In this document: in pieces, positions 16,927 to 25,927 of the stretch | Position numbering within the stretch: the stretch's first letter is position 1 | Layout of the letters: each line of letters opens with the position of its first letter | DNA from: Cellulomonas sp. 73-145 | Lineage (GTDB): Bacteria; Actinomycetota; Actinomycetes; Actinomycetales; Cellulomonadaceae | Length of the DNA: 64,000 nucleotides | Direction of reading: 5' to 3' | NCBI GenBank assembly: GCA_001898185.1 | Contig: MKTI01000013.1 | Location: 434,001-498,000 of the forward strand | Notes under the pieces: generated by a model | What the model was told of the DNA's origin: nothing | Databases searched by the model: none | Seen by the model: only the letters and a program-made list of their open reading frames with translations | Translations under genes and position numbers: made by a program

Positions 16927-18024
16927 ATGGACCGCACGCCCTCAGCATCATCAGGCACCGCCGACCCGGCGCCGGCCGGCGGACCGGGCGCGCTCATGCG
17001 TAGCGAGATCGCCGAGCAGCCGGGACGGTGGTCGGACCTTCTGACCACCGGGCACGACGCCCTCGAGCAGGCGAGCGCGCTGCTGCGCGACGCTCGACCC
17101 GAGCTGATCGTGCTGGCGGCGCGCGGGTCCAGCGACCACGCGGCCCAGTACGCGCAGTACCTGGTGCACCACCGCCTCGGCATCCCCGCGATGCTGGCGA
17201 CCCCGTCGTCCATCAGCCAGGACGCCGGGCACCTCACCTACCCACGGGCCGTGATGGTGGCGGTGTCGCAGAGCGGTCAGTCGCCGGATCTGCTGGCGAC
17301 GGTGGAGGACGCGCGCGCCGGTGGCGTCCCGGTGATCGCGGTGAGCAACGACGCGTCGTCGGCGCTCGCGGGCCTGGCGGACGTGCACGTCGACGTCGGC
17401 GCCGGACCGGAGCGGTCGGTCGCGGCGACGAAGACCTACACCGGCGAGGTGCTCGCGCTGCGCCAGCTGGTGATGGGAGCCAGCGGGGGGCCGGAGCTCG
17501 ACGTCGACGGGCTCCTCGCCTCCGCCCGCGCCGTCCTGGCGGCCATGGACGAGCAGGCGGTCGCGGCCGCGGCGGCGCTCGACCGGGCCGACCGCGTGCT
17601 GGTCGTCGGTCGCGGCCTGTCGATGGGCTCGGCCAAGGAGGGCGCGCTCAAGCTCATGGAGACCTGCGCCCTCGCGGCGTCCGGTTGGAGCGCCGCGGAC
17701 GCGACCCACGGCCCCCTCGGTCAGGTGGTCGAGGGGACCACCGTGCTGGCGCTGACCGCCGGCGCGCGGTCCCGGGACTCGGTCCTCGAGCTCGCCCGGG
17801 CCGCCGCGGCCCAGGGCGGCCGGGTGGTCACCGTCCTCGACGACGCCCGCCTCGACGGTGTGGACGACGGCTGGGCCCGTGGCGTCCTGCCCCGCCCTGC
17901 CGACGATCTCGCGCCTCTGCTCGAGATCCTGCCGATCCAGCGGGTCGCGCTCGAGCTGGCCCTGCGGCGCGGGCTGGACCCGGACCACCCGCGCGGGCTG
18001 CGGAAGGTGACGCTCACCAGGTGA
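16927..18024 (+). CDS. SIS-domain sugar isomerase/deaminase
   Basis: The 365-residue protein has two SIS domains (about residues 45-170 and 205-345), as in the isomerase half of glucosamine-6-phosphate synthase but with no glutaminase domain. Conserved pieces are VLAARGSSDHAAQYAQYL, VSQSGQSPD, ERSVAATKTYTGE and GRGLSMGSAKEGALKLMET. It would isomerise or deaminate a phosphorylated sugar. It is the second gene of the transaldolase operon, which suggests that the isomerase prepares a ketose phosphate for the transaldolase. Confidence 0.82.
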   Translation: MDRTPSASSGTADPAPAGGPGALMRSEIAEQPGRWSDLLTTGHDALEQASALLRDARPELIVLAARGSSDHAAQYAQYLVHHRLGIPAMLATPSSISQDAGHLTYPRAVMVAVSQSGQSPDLLATVEDARAGGVPVIAVSNDASSALAGLADVHVDVGAGPERSVAATKTYTGEVLALRQLVMGASGGPELDVDGLLASARAVLAAMDEQAVAAAAALDRADRVLVVGRGLSMGSAKEGALKLMETCALAASGWSAADATHGPLGQVVEGTTVLALTAGARSRDSVLELARAAAAQGGRVVTVLDDARLDGVDDGWARGVLPRPADDLAPLLEILPIQRVALELALRRGLDPDHPRGLRKVTLTR

Positions 18025-18038
18025 GTGCGGTGCGGGGC

Positions 18039-18068
18039 GGGTGGGTCGACGAGCTAGTCGACCCACCC
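18039..18068. terminator. Bidirectional stem-loop terminator between convergent genes
   Basis: A perfect 12-bp inverted repeat, GGGTGGGTCGAC (18039-18050) and GTCGACCCACCC (18057-18068), has a 6-nt loop. It lies between the SIS gene and the convergent kduI stop. There is no T-run, as is common for actinobacterial terminators. Confidence 0.75.
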
Positions 18069-18091
18069 GTCACCGCTGACCGCAGCAGGGC

Positions 18092-18919
18092 TCAGCGCAG
18101 GGCGGTCGGCGGCACCGCGTCCATGTCGTCGAAGGACTTGTTCTCCCCCGCCATGGCCCAGACGAACGAGTAGGCCGCCGTGCCCACGCCCGAGTGCAGC
18201 GACCACGACGGGGAGATGACGGCCTGGCGATCGGCCACCACCAGGTGACGCGTCTCGGTCGGCTCCCCCATCAGGTGGATCACGCGCGCGTCGGCGGGCA
18301 CGTCGAAGTACAGGTAGCACTCGGTGCGCCGGTCGTGGGTGTGCGCCGGCATGGTGTTCCACATCGAGCCCGGGTGCAGGCGGGTGACACCCATCACCAC
18401 CTGGCAGGACTGGATGCCGTTCTCGTGGATGTACTGGGTGAGCGTGCGCCGGTTGCTGGTGACCTGGTCGCCCAGCTCCCGCACCGTCCCGTCCTCGGGC
18501 AGGGCCAGGCGGTTGGGGTAGGTGGTGTGCGCGGGCGCGCTGAACAGGTAGAGCTGCGCTCCCCCCTCGCCGGCGTCCTCGAACACGACGTCGCGGGTGC
18601 CTCGGCCCAGGTAGAGGCAGGCACCCGTCGTCAGCTCGTAGACCTCGCCGTCGGCCGTCACCCGGCCGGGGCCGCCGACGTTGACGATGCCCAGCTCCCG
18701 GTTGGCCAGGAAGTACTCGGCGCGAAGCTCGGGGAAGGTGGGCAGCGGCAGCCGCTGGCCGGCCGGGACGGCTCCGCCGAGGACGATCCGGTCGTGGTGG
18801 GTGTAGACGGCGGTGACCTGCCCGGGGACGAAGACCTGCTCGATCAGGAACCGCTCGCGCAGGTCGTCGGTGGTGAGCCCGGGGAGCTGGTCGGGGCTCG
18901 TCGCGTAGCGCTGTTCCAT
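18092..18919 (-). CDS. kduI: 5-dehydro-4-deoxy-D-glucuronate isomerase
   Basis: The 275-residue cupin protein has the KduI pattern: MEQRYATSPDQLPGL at the N terminus, and the metal site in MWNTMPAHTHDRRTECYLYF. It isomerises 5-keto-4-deoxyuronate, made from unsaturated uronic-acid disaccharides, to 3-deoxy-D-glycero-2,5-hexodiulosonate, the KduD substrate. It follows kduD by 38 bp, with a GGAGG site before ATG 18919. It is the last gene of the GH105-FAH-kduD-kduI transcript. Confidence 0.95.
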   Translation of the reverse strand: MEQRYATSPDQLPGLTTDDLRERFLIEQVFVPGQVTAVYTHHDRIVLGGAVPAGQRLPLPTFPELRAEYFLANRELGIVNVGGPGRVTADGEVYELTTGACLYLGRGTRDVVFEDAGEGGAQLYLFSAPAHTTYPNRLALPEDGTVRELGDQVTSNRRTLTQYIHENGIQSCQVVMGVTRLHPGSMWNTMPAHTHDRRTECYLYFDVPADARVIHLMGEPTETRHLVVADRQAVISPSWSLHSGVGTAAYSFVWAMAGENKSFDDMDAVPPTALR

Positions 18920-18957
18920 GTCTGCGTCCTCCGGTTGCTGGTGCGGGGTCGACGGGG

Positions 18958-19722
18958 TCAACGGACGAGCCAGCCGCCGTCGACCGGGATGATGGCGCCG
19001 TTCAGGTAGTCCGACGCGGGCGAGGCGAGAAACACGAACGCCCCCTGCAGGTCGGCCGGGGTGCCCCACCGGCCGGCGGGGATCCGGTCGGCGATCGAGC
19101 GCTCGCGCGCCTCGTCGGCCCGCAGCTGCGCGGTGTTGTCGGTGGCCATGTAGCCCGGGGCGATGGCGTTGACGTTCACGCCGCGCGCCGCGAGCTCGTT
19201 GGCGAACGCCTTGGTGAGGCCGGCCACCGCGTGCTTGCTGGCGGTGTAGCCGGGCACCAGGATCCCGCCCTGGAACGACAGCATCGAGGCGACGTTGATG
19301 ATCTTCCCGCCGCCCTGCTCGACGAACCGGCGGCTGGCCGCCCGTGACAGGTGGAACACCGCGTCGAGGTTGACCGTCAGGACGTCGTCCCAGTCGGAGG
19401 CCGGGTGCTCCAGCAGCGGCGCCCGCCGGATGATGCCCGCGTTGTTCACCAGGATGTCGATGCGGCCAAGGGCGTCGACCACGGACTGGACCGCCGCGTC
19501 GAGCTCCTCGGGCTTCGCGGCAAGGAAGTCGAGATGGACCCGGTGCACGCGCCGGCCGAGAGCCGTGATCTTCTCCGCGGTCTCCTGCGCGAGGCTGCGA
19601 TCCAGGAGCGCGACATCCGCTCCCGCCTCCGCGAGCGCCACGGCGGCAGCCTGACCCAGTCCGCGTGACGTGCCGGTCACCAGCGCGACCTTGCCGTCCA
19701 GGCGGAACGTGTCGAGGATCAT
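18958..19722 (-). CDS. kduD: 2-dehydro-3-deoxy-D-gluconate 5-dehydrogenase (SDR)
   Basis: The 254-residue classical short-chain dehydrogenase has TGTSRGLGQ for the cofactor, NNAGI, and a YTASKHAV catalytic YxxxK motif. The end (ASDYLNGAIIPVDGGWLVR) is the KduD form. It reduces 3-deoxy-D-glycero-2,5-hexodiulosonate to 2-keto-3-deoxygluconate with NADH. Start and upstream stop overlap by 1 bp (TGATG), so it is coupled to the FAH-family gene. Confidence 0.9.
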   Translation of the reverse strand: MILDTFRLDGKVALVTGTSRGLGQAAAVALAEAGADVALLDRSLAQETAEKITALGRRVHRVHLDFLAAKPEELDAAVQSVVDALGRIDILVNNAGIIRRAPLLEHPASDWDDVLTVNLDAVFHLSRAASRRFVEQGGGKIINVASMLSFQGGILVPGYTASKHAVAGLTKAFANELAARGVNVNAIAPGYMATDNTAQLRADEARERSIADRIPAGRWGTPADLQGAFVFLASPASDYLNGAIIPVDGGWLVR

Positions 19723-20612
19723 CAGCTCTCCTTCGCCGTGACGAACGTGGTCGTGAGCTCACCGAGACCGGTGACCCGGACGGTCACCGTGTCCCCGTCG
19801 GTCAGGGGGGTGTGGGCGGCCTGGGCCTCGTCCGACCGGGCCGGCGTGCCGGTCGAGATGACGTCGCCGGGCTCGAGGGTCATCACCTGGGACAGGTGGT
19901 GCACCAGGAACGCCACCGGGAACACCATCGCGTCGGTGCTGGCCCGCACGGTCACCACACCGTTGCGCTCGACCACCACGTCGCGGCCGCCCAGGTCCGG
20001 CACCTCGTCGGTGGTGACGACCCAGGGGCCGAGGGGGCCGAACCCGTCGATGCTCTTGCCGAGGGTCCACTGGGAGGACCGACGCTGCCAGTCGCGGTCG
20101 GACACGTCGTCGAACAGCGTGTACCCGGCCACGTGCCCCATCGCGTCCGCCTCGGCGACCTGGTACGCCCGCCGGCCGATCACGACGGCGATCTCGCCCT
20201 CGTAGTCCGGCTCGGTCGCCGCGCGGGGCAGCACGACGGCCTCCGCCGGGCCGCGCAGCACGTTCGGTGTCTTGACGAAGACGTTCGGGTGCGCCGGCCG
20301 CTCTCCCACGCCTGCCTCGGCGTGCCCGGCGTAGTTGTAGCCCAGGCACAGGATCTTCGAGGGGCGCACGGGCGGTGCCAGGTGCTCACGGTCCAGCACG
20401 GGCAGCGTCGCGGGGTCCGCGGCCGCGACAGCGGAGCGGACGGCGGCGAGGGCGTCGTCGTCGGCGAGCACCTGCGCGAGCGTCGCGCCGGCGGTCGCCT
20501 CTGCGAGGTCGAGGAGCCGGTCGGTTCCGTCCGGCGCGACGACGACGGCGCCGGGGTGCTCCGCGGTTCCCGCGCCGTGCCGGGCGTCGAAGAAGAAGGT
20601 CACGAGTCTCAT
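19722..20612 (-). CDS. Fumarylacetoacetate hydrolase family protein
   Basis: The 296-residue protein has the FAH fold core: ILCLGYNYAGHA, a metal-binding DYEGEIAVVIG (Glu-x-Glu) and a TGTP segment near the C terminus. Members hydrolyse or decarboxylate 2-keto acids and diketo acids; relatives next to sugar-acid genes act on 2,4-diketo-3-deoxy acids. Here it lies between GH105 and kduD, so a role in handling a deoxy-keto acid of uronate metabolism is likely but not shown. ATG 20612 was chosen at the natural N terminus MRLVTFFF. Confidence 0.85.
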   Translation of the reverse strand: MRLVTFFFDARHGAGTAEHPGAVVVAPDGTDRLLDLAEATAGATLAQVLADDDALAAVRSAVAAADPATLPVLDREHLAPPVRPSKILCLGYNYAGHAEAGVGERPAHPNVFVKTPNVLRGPAEAVVLPRAATEPDYEGEIAVVIGRRAYQVAEADAMGHVAGYTLFDDVSDRDWQRRSSQWTLGKSIDGFGPLGPWVVTTDEVPDLGGRDVVVERNGVVTVRASTDAMVFPVAFLVHHLSQVMTLEPGDVISTGTPARSDEAQAAHTPLTDGDTVTVRVTGLGELTTTFVTAKES

Positions 20613-20625
20613 CGGGTGCGGCCGC

Positions 20626-21768
20626 TCAGTAGTAGGTGCGCAGGTACTCGGCCAGGCACAAGATCGCCATGGCCTGCCCGTAGGGCATCGAGGTACGCGG
20701 GATGGTGCGGTAGAAGTCCAGGTCCGGACCCATACCGGTACCGAAGGACACCTGCTGGAGCTCGCCGTCCGCGGAGACGTTCCCGATGACCGCCCGGACG
20801 GCCCGCTCGGCCACCGCGCGGTGCTCACGGGGCAGGTAGCCCTTGCGGACCGCCTTGAGGATCCCGTAGGCGAACCCGGCGCTCGCGGACGCCTCCAGGT
20901 ACGAGCCGGGGTCGTCGAGGAGGGTGTGCCACAGGCCCGACTCGTCCTGCAGCTCGGCGAGGGCGGCCACCTGGGCCGCCAGCACCTCGACCAGGAAGCG
21001 GCGTACCGGATCGCCGGCGGGCAGGTCGACCAGGTCGAGGAAGTCCGGGATCGCCATCGTCAGCCAGGAGTTGCCGCGCGCCCAGCGGGCCCGGGCGAAG
21101 TTGTGCCGGCCCTCGAAGGTCCAGCCGTGGAACCAGAGCCCGGTCTCCCGGTCGAAGAGGTGGGCGACGTGGGTGAGGAACTGGAACGTGGCCTCGTCGA
21201 CGTAGTCACGACGACCCAGCAGCAGGCCGATCTTCGTCAGCGGCAGGACGGTCATCATCAGGGTGTCGTCCCACAGCTGCCAGTGGTTCTCCACGGACAG
21301 CGTGACGTGCTGCATCCCGCCGTGCGGGGTCCGCGGCATCTCCCGCATCGCCCACTCGGCCCAGGACTCCAGCCACGGCAGCAGCGTGCGGTCGCCGGTC
21401 TCCTCGTACCGGTAGGCCAGGGTGAGGAACGGCGCCATCGTGTTGACGTTCTTGGTGGTGCCCTCCGCGAGCCGCGCCGTGAACCAGTCGTCGATGACGT
21501 CCCGCATCGCCGGGTCGCCCGTCTGGTCGTAGTACTGCCACATGCCGTAGAGCCCGATGCCGTGGGTCCAGTCCCAGCCGGCCCAGCCCTTGGTGTCGAT
21601 CGCACGGCCGTCGTCGAGGCGGAGCAGGAACTCGCCGGTCTCGTCCGTGATGCTCACCAGGTTCGCGGTGAGCCGTCGCACCAGCTCATGGAGCTCGTCC
21701 CGGGACACCAGCCGCTCGGGGGCGCGCAGCAGGGGGCTGTGCCGGACCGGCCAGATCTCCTGGTCCAT
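20626..21768 (-). CDS. GH105/GH88-type unsaturated uronyl hydrolase
   Basis: The 380-residue (alpha/alpha)6-barrel protein shows KGWAGWDWTHGIGLYGMWQYY, the LWDDTLMM segment that carries a catalytic Asp, and RARWARGNSWL, all typical of GH105 (YteR). The enzyme removes the 4,5-unsaturated uronic acid left by polysaccharide lyases; the product goes to KduI and KduD, encoded downstream. There is no signal peptide, so it is cytoplasmic. ATG 21768, with GGAG 6 bp upstream, is preferred to ATG 21804, which lies in the operator region. Rhamnogalacturonan or glycosaminoglycan oligomers are possible substrates. Confidence 0.88.
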   Translation of the reverse strand: MDQEIWPVRHSPLLRAPERLVSRDELHELVRRLTANLVSITDETGEFLLRLDDGRAIDTKGWAGWDWTHGIGLYGMWQYYDQTGDPAMRDVIDDWFTARLAEGTTKNVNTMAPFLTLAYRYEETGDRTLLPWLESWAEWAMREMPRTPHGGMQHVTLSVENHWQLWDDTLMMTVLPLTKIGLLLGRRDYVDEATFQFLTHVAHLFDRETGLWFHGWTFEGRHNFARARWARGNSWLTMAIPDFLDLVDLPAGDPVRRFLVEVLAAQVAALAELQDESGLWHTLLDDPGSYLEASASAGFAYGILKAVRKGYLPREHRAVAERAVRAVIGNVSADGELQQVSFGTGMGPDLDFYRTIPRTSMPYGQAMAILCLAEYLRTYY

Positions 21769-21797
21769 CGGGGTCTCCAGACGTCTCGCAGCATCGC

Positions 21798-21827
21798 GTT
21801 TCACTGAGAAAAACGTTATGTTTCACT
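21798..21827. promoter_or_regulatory. Direct-repeat operator, GTTTCACT x2, between GH105 and iclR-type gene
   Basis: GTTTCACT occurs at 21798-21805 and 21820-21827, a 22-bp spacing (two helical turns) on the same DNA face. A short palindrome AACGTT (21813-21818) lies between them. The site is in the divergent region of GH105 and the IclR-family gene. Direct repeats are unusual for IclR proteins, but the place fits a regulatory site. Confidence 0.5.
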
Positions 21828-21934
21828 CTGCCCCATTAGTCTGGTGGGGTGGTGCTCGACTTGGCAAGCCGGCGCAGGCCGGCCTCGAGCCACGTCCCAC
21901 CGGGGAGCAGCGAGCCGACGAGCGGGAGACGACC

Positions 21935-22720
21935 ATGGCGCAGAAGCCGGTGATCGAGGCGGTCGACCGGGCACTGGCCCTGCTCGACGCGCTGGCCGGC
22001 GTCGGTCCCGCCGGTGCGTCCCTGGCCGACCTGGCGGAGCAGGCCGACGTCAACAAGTCCACGGCGTACCGGGCGCTCTCGACACTGCGCCTGCGCGGGT
22101 TCGCCGACCAGGACGACGCCACCGGGTTCTACCGGCTGGGTACCGCCGCCTACGAGCTGGGCGATCGCAGCTACTCCCCGCAGAACCTCGCGCAGGCGCT
22201 GCACCCGGCGCTGGTGACCCTGTCCCGTGCCGCGCAGGAGCTGGTGCACCTCGGCGTGGTCTCCGGTGACCAGGTGCTCTACGTCGACAAGGTCGAGCCG
22301 GAGCGGTCCATCCGGGTGTCGTCGTCCGTCGGTCAGCTGGTGCCCGTCGCGTCCACCGCGATGGGACGGGCGCTGCTCGCGGCGCGGAACGTTCCCGACG
22401 AGCTCCTCGGCGGCTACCTGAACGAGCTACCGGCGAGCCGCCCCGTGAGCCTCGAGCGACTGCGCACGGCGGTGCACCAGGCGCGCGGACGCGGCTACGC
22501 GGTCGAGCTGGGCGAGAACGAGCCCGACGTGGCGTGCATCGGCACCGCGATCATGCGGGGCACGGTCGCCGTGGCGGCACTGTCGGTCACCGCGTTGGAG
22601 GCCCGCATGACGGACGCCAGGCAGCAGGAGCTCGCGGGGCTGGTCGTGCGTGAGGTCGGGCCCCTGCTGCCGCAGGGGCTCTCACTGCTGTCGTCGCTCC
22701 ACGGCTCCGCCGGAGGCTGA
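21935..22720 (+). CDS. IclR-family regulator
   Basis: The 261-residue protein has an N-terminal winged helix (about residues 8-65, with LADLAEQADVNKSTAYRALSTL) and a C-terminal IclR effector domain (about 85-255) containing STAMGRALLA and the ACIGTAI segment. ATG 21935 follows GGGAG. It is divergent from the GH105-FAH-kduD-kduI operon and probably controls it in response to an uronate intermediate such as 2-keto-3-deoxygluconate, as KdgR does. The ligand is inferred from context only. Confidence 0.87.
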   Translation: MAQKPVIEAVDRALALLDALAGVGPAGASLADLAEQADVNKSTAYRALSTLRLRGFADQDDATGFYRLGTAAYELGDRSYSPQNLAQALHPALVTLSRAAQELVHLGVVSGDQVLYVDKVEPERSIRVSSSVGQLVPVASTAMGRALLAARNVPDELLGGYLNELPASRPVSLERLRTAVHQARGRGYAVELGENEPDVACIGTAIMRGTVAVAALSVTALEARMTDARQQELAGLVVREVGPLLPQGLSLLSSLHGSAGG

Positions 22721-22839
22721 GACCCGAGCCCCAGCCTCCCTCCCCCGGCCCGGACGTGGACCAGACGTCGCTGCGGGCCCCACGCTCCTCGGCAGCTCGA
22801 CGAACCCGCCGGCCCCGCCCGACCACGACTGGAGACCCG

Positions 22840-25800
22840 ATGCACCCGACCACCGAGTCCACCTTGGCGCGGGTCGACCGCCTGCTGCGCGACTGGGTCG
22901 CACCTGCGGTGCACCGGGCGCGGCACCCGCTCTCCGCCGAGAGCTGGACGGCACCCGGCGAGCCGGTCCCCTTCGCCCAGGCCCGCGCCGAGGAGTACGT
23001 GCCGCACCCCGTCGGGGCCCCGTGGGGCCGCGCGTGGAGCACCGTCTGGTTCCACGTGACGGGACGCGTCCCGGCGGACTGGCCGGAGCCCGGTACCCGC
23101 CTCGAGCTCGTCGTGGACCTGGGCTTCAACGACCAGATGCCCGGTTTCCAGGCCGAGGGCGCCGTCTGGTCGCCGGACGGCCGGTTGCTCAAGGGCATCT
23201 CGCCGCGCAACGCCTGGCTCCCGCTGCCGCAGGAGGGCGGGTCCGAGGTGGACCTCTACCTGGAGGCCGCGGCGAACCCCGATGCGTACCGCGGCAGCTG
23301 GACCGCCCCGACCGCGATGGGCGACCTGGCGACCGTCCCTGGCACCGAGCTCTACCGGCTGCTCGCGCTCGACGTGGCGCTGGTCGACACCGAGGTCGAG
23401 GAGCTGGTGGCCGACCTCAAGGCGCTCCGCGGGCTGGCGGAGGTGCTGCCCTCCGAGTCGCCGCGGCGCGCCCAGCTGGTGGAGGCGCTGGCCCGGGCGT
23501 GCGACGCCCTCGATCCTCAGGACGTGTCCGGGTCGGCAGGCCGGGCACGAGAGGCGCTCGCCCCGGCGCTCGCCGCTCCCGCACCGGCCAGCGCGCACCG
23601 GGTCCACGCCGTCGGGCACGCGCACATCGACTCGGCGTGGCTGTGGCCCACCAGGGAGACCGCCCGCAAGGTGGCCCGGACGGTCGCGAACGTGCTGGCG
23701 CTGATGGACACCGACCCCGACGTCAGGTTCGCCTTCTCCTCCGCCCAGCACTACGCCTGGCTGCAGGAGTCGGCTCCGGAGCTGTTCGACCGGATGGCCC
23801 AGCGCGTGCGCGAGGGCCGCATCGTGCCGGTGGGCGGGATGTGGGTCGAGTCGGACACCAACCTGGTGGGCGGCGAGGCGCTGGTGCGCCAGTTCGTCGA
23901 GGGCATGCGCTACTTCCGCGAGCAGCTCGGGGTGGTCCCCACCACCGCCTGGCTGCCGGACTCGTTCGGGTACACCGCCGCGCTGCCGCAGATCGCCCGC
24001 CTCGCGGGGTTCAGCGACCTGTTCGCGCAGAAGATGTGCTGGAACGACACCAACCCGTTCCCGCACCACACCTTCTGGTGGGAGGGGTTGGACGGGTCCC
24101 GCCTGTTCACGCACTTCACGCCGATGGACACCTACAACGCGCGCCTGGTGGCCGGTCAGCTCGACCGCGCCTCCCGCCAGTTCGCCGACAAGCAGGGTTC
24201 CAGCACCTCGCTCGCCGCGTTCGGCTTCGGTGACGGCGGGGGCGGCCCCACCCGCGAGATGGTTGCCCAGGCCCGGCGCACGGCCGACCTCGACGGGTCG
24301 CCGCGCGTCGTGCTGAGCACCCCGGAGAGCTTCTTCGCCACGGCCCGCGCCGAGTACGCCGACCGGGCGCCGACCTGGGTCGGGGAGATGTACCTGGAGT
24401 TCCACCGCGGCACCTACACCTCCCAGGCCCGCACCAAGCAGGGCAACCGCCGCAGCGAGCACCTGCTCCGCGAGGCCGAGCTGTGGGCCACCACCGCGAC
24501 GGTGCTGACCGGTGCGCCCTACCCGCACCAGGCGCTGCGGCGGATCTGGCGGCAGGTGCTGCTGCAGCAGTTCCACGACATCCTGCCGGGCTCGTCCATC
24601 GCCTGGGTGCACCGCGAGGCCGAGGCGGCCTACGCCGCGATCGCCGCCGAGCTCGAGCAGCTGATCGCCGTCGCGACGACGGCCCTGGCCGGGCCTGCCG
24701 GAGAGGCCGCAGAGCCGGCGCCCGGCGTCGGGCGCCGTCGGGTCGCCAACGCGTCGCCGTACCCCGTCCTCGGGGTGCCCGCCGGCGGCATCGGGGTGCC
24801 GGCCGAGCCGTCCCCCGCGGTCCTGGAGCCCGACGGGCCCGGCTGGCTGCTGAGCAACGAGGCCCTGCAGGTCCGGGTCGACGCCCGCGGTCTGGTGACG
24901 TCAGCCGTGCACCTGGCGTCCGGCCGCGAGGCGGTGCCGCCGGGCGAGGCCGGCAACCTGCTGCAGACGTTCCGGGACATCCCCAACGACTTCGAGGCGT
25001 GGAACCTCGACGAGCACTACCAGCGGGTGGGTCGCGACCTGGTCGACGTGGTGGCGCTGGAGGTCGACCACGACGGCCCGGTGCCGGAGCTGCGGATCGA
25101 GCGGAGCTTCGGGACCAGCCGGGTGGTCCAGCGCCTGCACCTGGCCGCCGGTGACGACCCGACCCTGCACGTCGAGACCCGGGTGGACTGGCACGAGCGG
25201 CACACCCTGCTCAAGCTCGGCTTCGCGCTCGACGTGCAGACCACGGACGCCGCCGCCGAGACCCAGTTCGGCTACGTCCGTCGCCCGACCCACGCCAACA
25301 CCTCCTGGGACGCGGCGAAGTTCGAGGTCCCGGCGCACCGGTGGGTCCACGTGGGCGAGCCCGACTTCGGCGTCGCGCTGACCAACGACGCCACCTACGG
25401 CCACGACATCGCCCGCGTGCGGCACGCCGGTGGGGTCGGCACCCGCGTCCGGCTCTCGCTGCTGCGGGCGCCGATGTACCCCGATCCCGACGCGGACCTC
25501 GGCCACCACACCTTCCGCGTGGCCGTGACGTTCGGCGCGGACGTCCTGCGCGCCGGCGCCCAGGGCTGGGCGCTCAACCTGCCGCTGCGCGAGGTCGGCG
25601 CCGCATCGGCCGCGGGTGCGGACGACGTGGCGCCGCTGGTGACCTGCGACAACCCGTGCGTCGTCGTCTCCGCCGTGAAGCTGGCGGACGACGGCGGGCC
25701 GGACGTGGTCGTGCGCGTCCACGAGGCCCTCGGCACGCGGGCGCGGGCGCGCCTGCAGGTCCGCTTCCCCTTCCGCGCGGCGACCGTGACCGACCTCCTC

Positions 25801-25920
25801 GAGGAGCCGATGCCGGACCACCCCGAGGCCGCGGCGCTGGCCGCGCTGGAGGCGGGAGCCGGCGAGGTCCCGCTCAGCCTGCGTCCGTTCGAGATCCTGA
25901 CCCTGCGGTTCAGGCGATGA
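22840..25920 (+). CDS. Alpha-mannosidase (GH38)
   Basis: The 1026-residue protein is a bacterial GH38 alpha-mannosidase. The zinc ligands are in GHAHIDSAWLW (H260, H262, D264), and the nucleophile should be D374 in WLPDSFG. The N-terminal ~250 residues are a beta-sandwich ahead of the catalytic (beta/alpha)7 barrel, then a three-helix bundle and C-terminal beta-sandwiches. No signal peptide is visible, so it trims imported mannosides, such as N-glycan pieces. It follows the IclR gene and ends 7 bp before the ROK regulator's first possible ATG. Confidence 0.93.
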   Translation: MHPTTESTLARVDRLLRDWVAPAVHRARHPLSAESWTAPGEPVPFAQARAEEYVPHPVGAPWGRAWSTVWFHVTGRVPADWPEPGTRLELVVDLGFNDQMPGFQAEGAVWSPDGRLLKGISPRNAWLPLPQEGGSEVDLYLEAAANPDAYRGSWTAPTAMGDLATVPGTELYRLLALDVALVDTEVEELVADLKALRGLAEVLPSESPRRAQLVEALARACDALDPQDVSGSAGRAREALAPALAAPAPASAHRVHAVGHAHIDSAWLWPTRETARKVARTVANVLALMDTDPDVRFAFSSAQHYAWLQESAPELFDRMAQRVREGRIVPVGGMWVESDTNLVGGEALVRQFVEGMRYFREQLGVVPTTAWLPDSFGYTAALPQIARLAGFSDLFAQKMCWNDTNPFPHHTFWWEGLDGSRLFTHFTPMDTYNARLVAGQLDRASRQFADKQGSSTSLAAFGFGDGGGGPTREMVAQARRTADLDGSPRVVLSTPESFFATARAEYADRAPTWVGEMYLEFHRGTYTSQARTKQGNRRSEHLLREAELWATTATVLTGAPYPHQALRRIWRQVLLQQFHDILPGSSIAWVHREAEAAYAAIAAELEQLIAVATTALAGPAGEAAEPAPGVGRRRVANASPYPVLGVPAGGIGVPAEPSPAVLEPDGPGWLLSNEALQVRVDARGLVTSAVHLASGREAVPPGEAGNLLQTFRDIPNDFEAWNLDEHYQRVGRDLVDVVALEVDHDGPVPELRIERSFGTSRVVQRLHLAAGDDPTLHVETRVDWHERHTLLKLGFALDVQTTDAAAETQFGYVRRPTHANTSWDAAKFEVPAHRWVHVGEPDFGVALTNDATYGHDIARVRHAGGVGTRVRLSLLRAPMYPDPDADLGHHTFRVAVTFGADVLRAGAQGWALNLPLREVGAASAAGADDVAPLVTCDNPCVVVSAVKLADDGGPDVVVRVHEALGTRARARLQVRFPFRAATVTDLLEEPMPDHPEAAALAALEAGAGEVPLSLRPFEILTLRFRR

Positions 25921-25927
25921 GGCATCG

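Noticed and set aside
22495-24612. A 705-codon minus-strand frame opposite the GH38 mannosidase
   Set aside because: Antisense shadow with no recognised motif; the GH38 gene on the plus strand has its full set of catalytic motifs.
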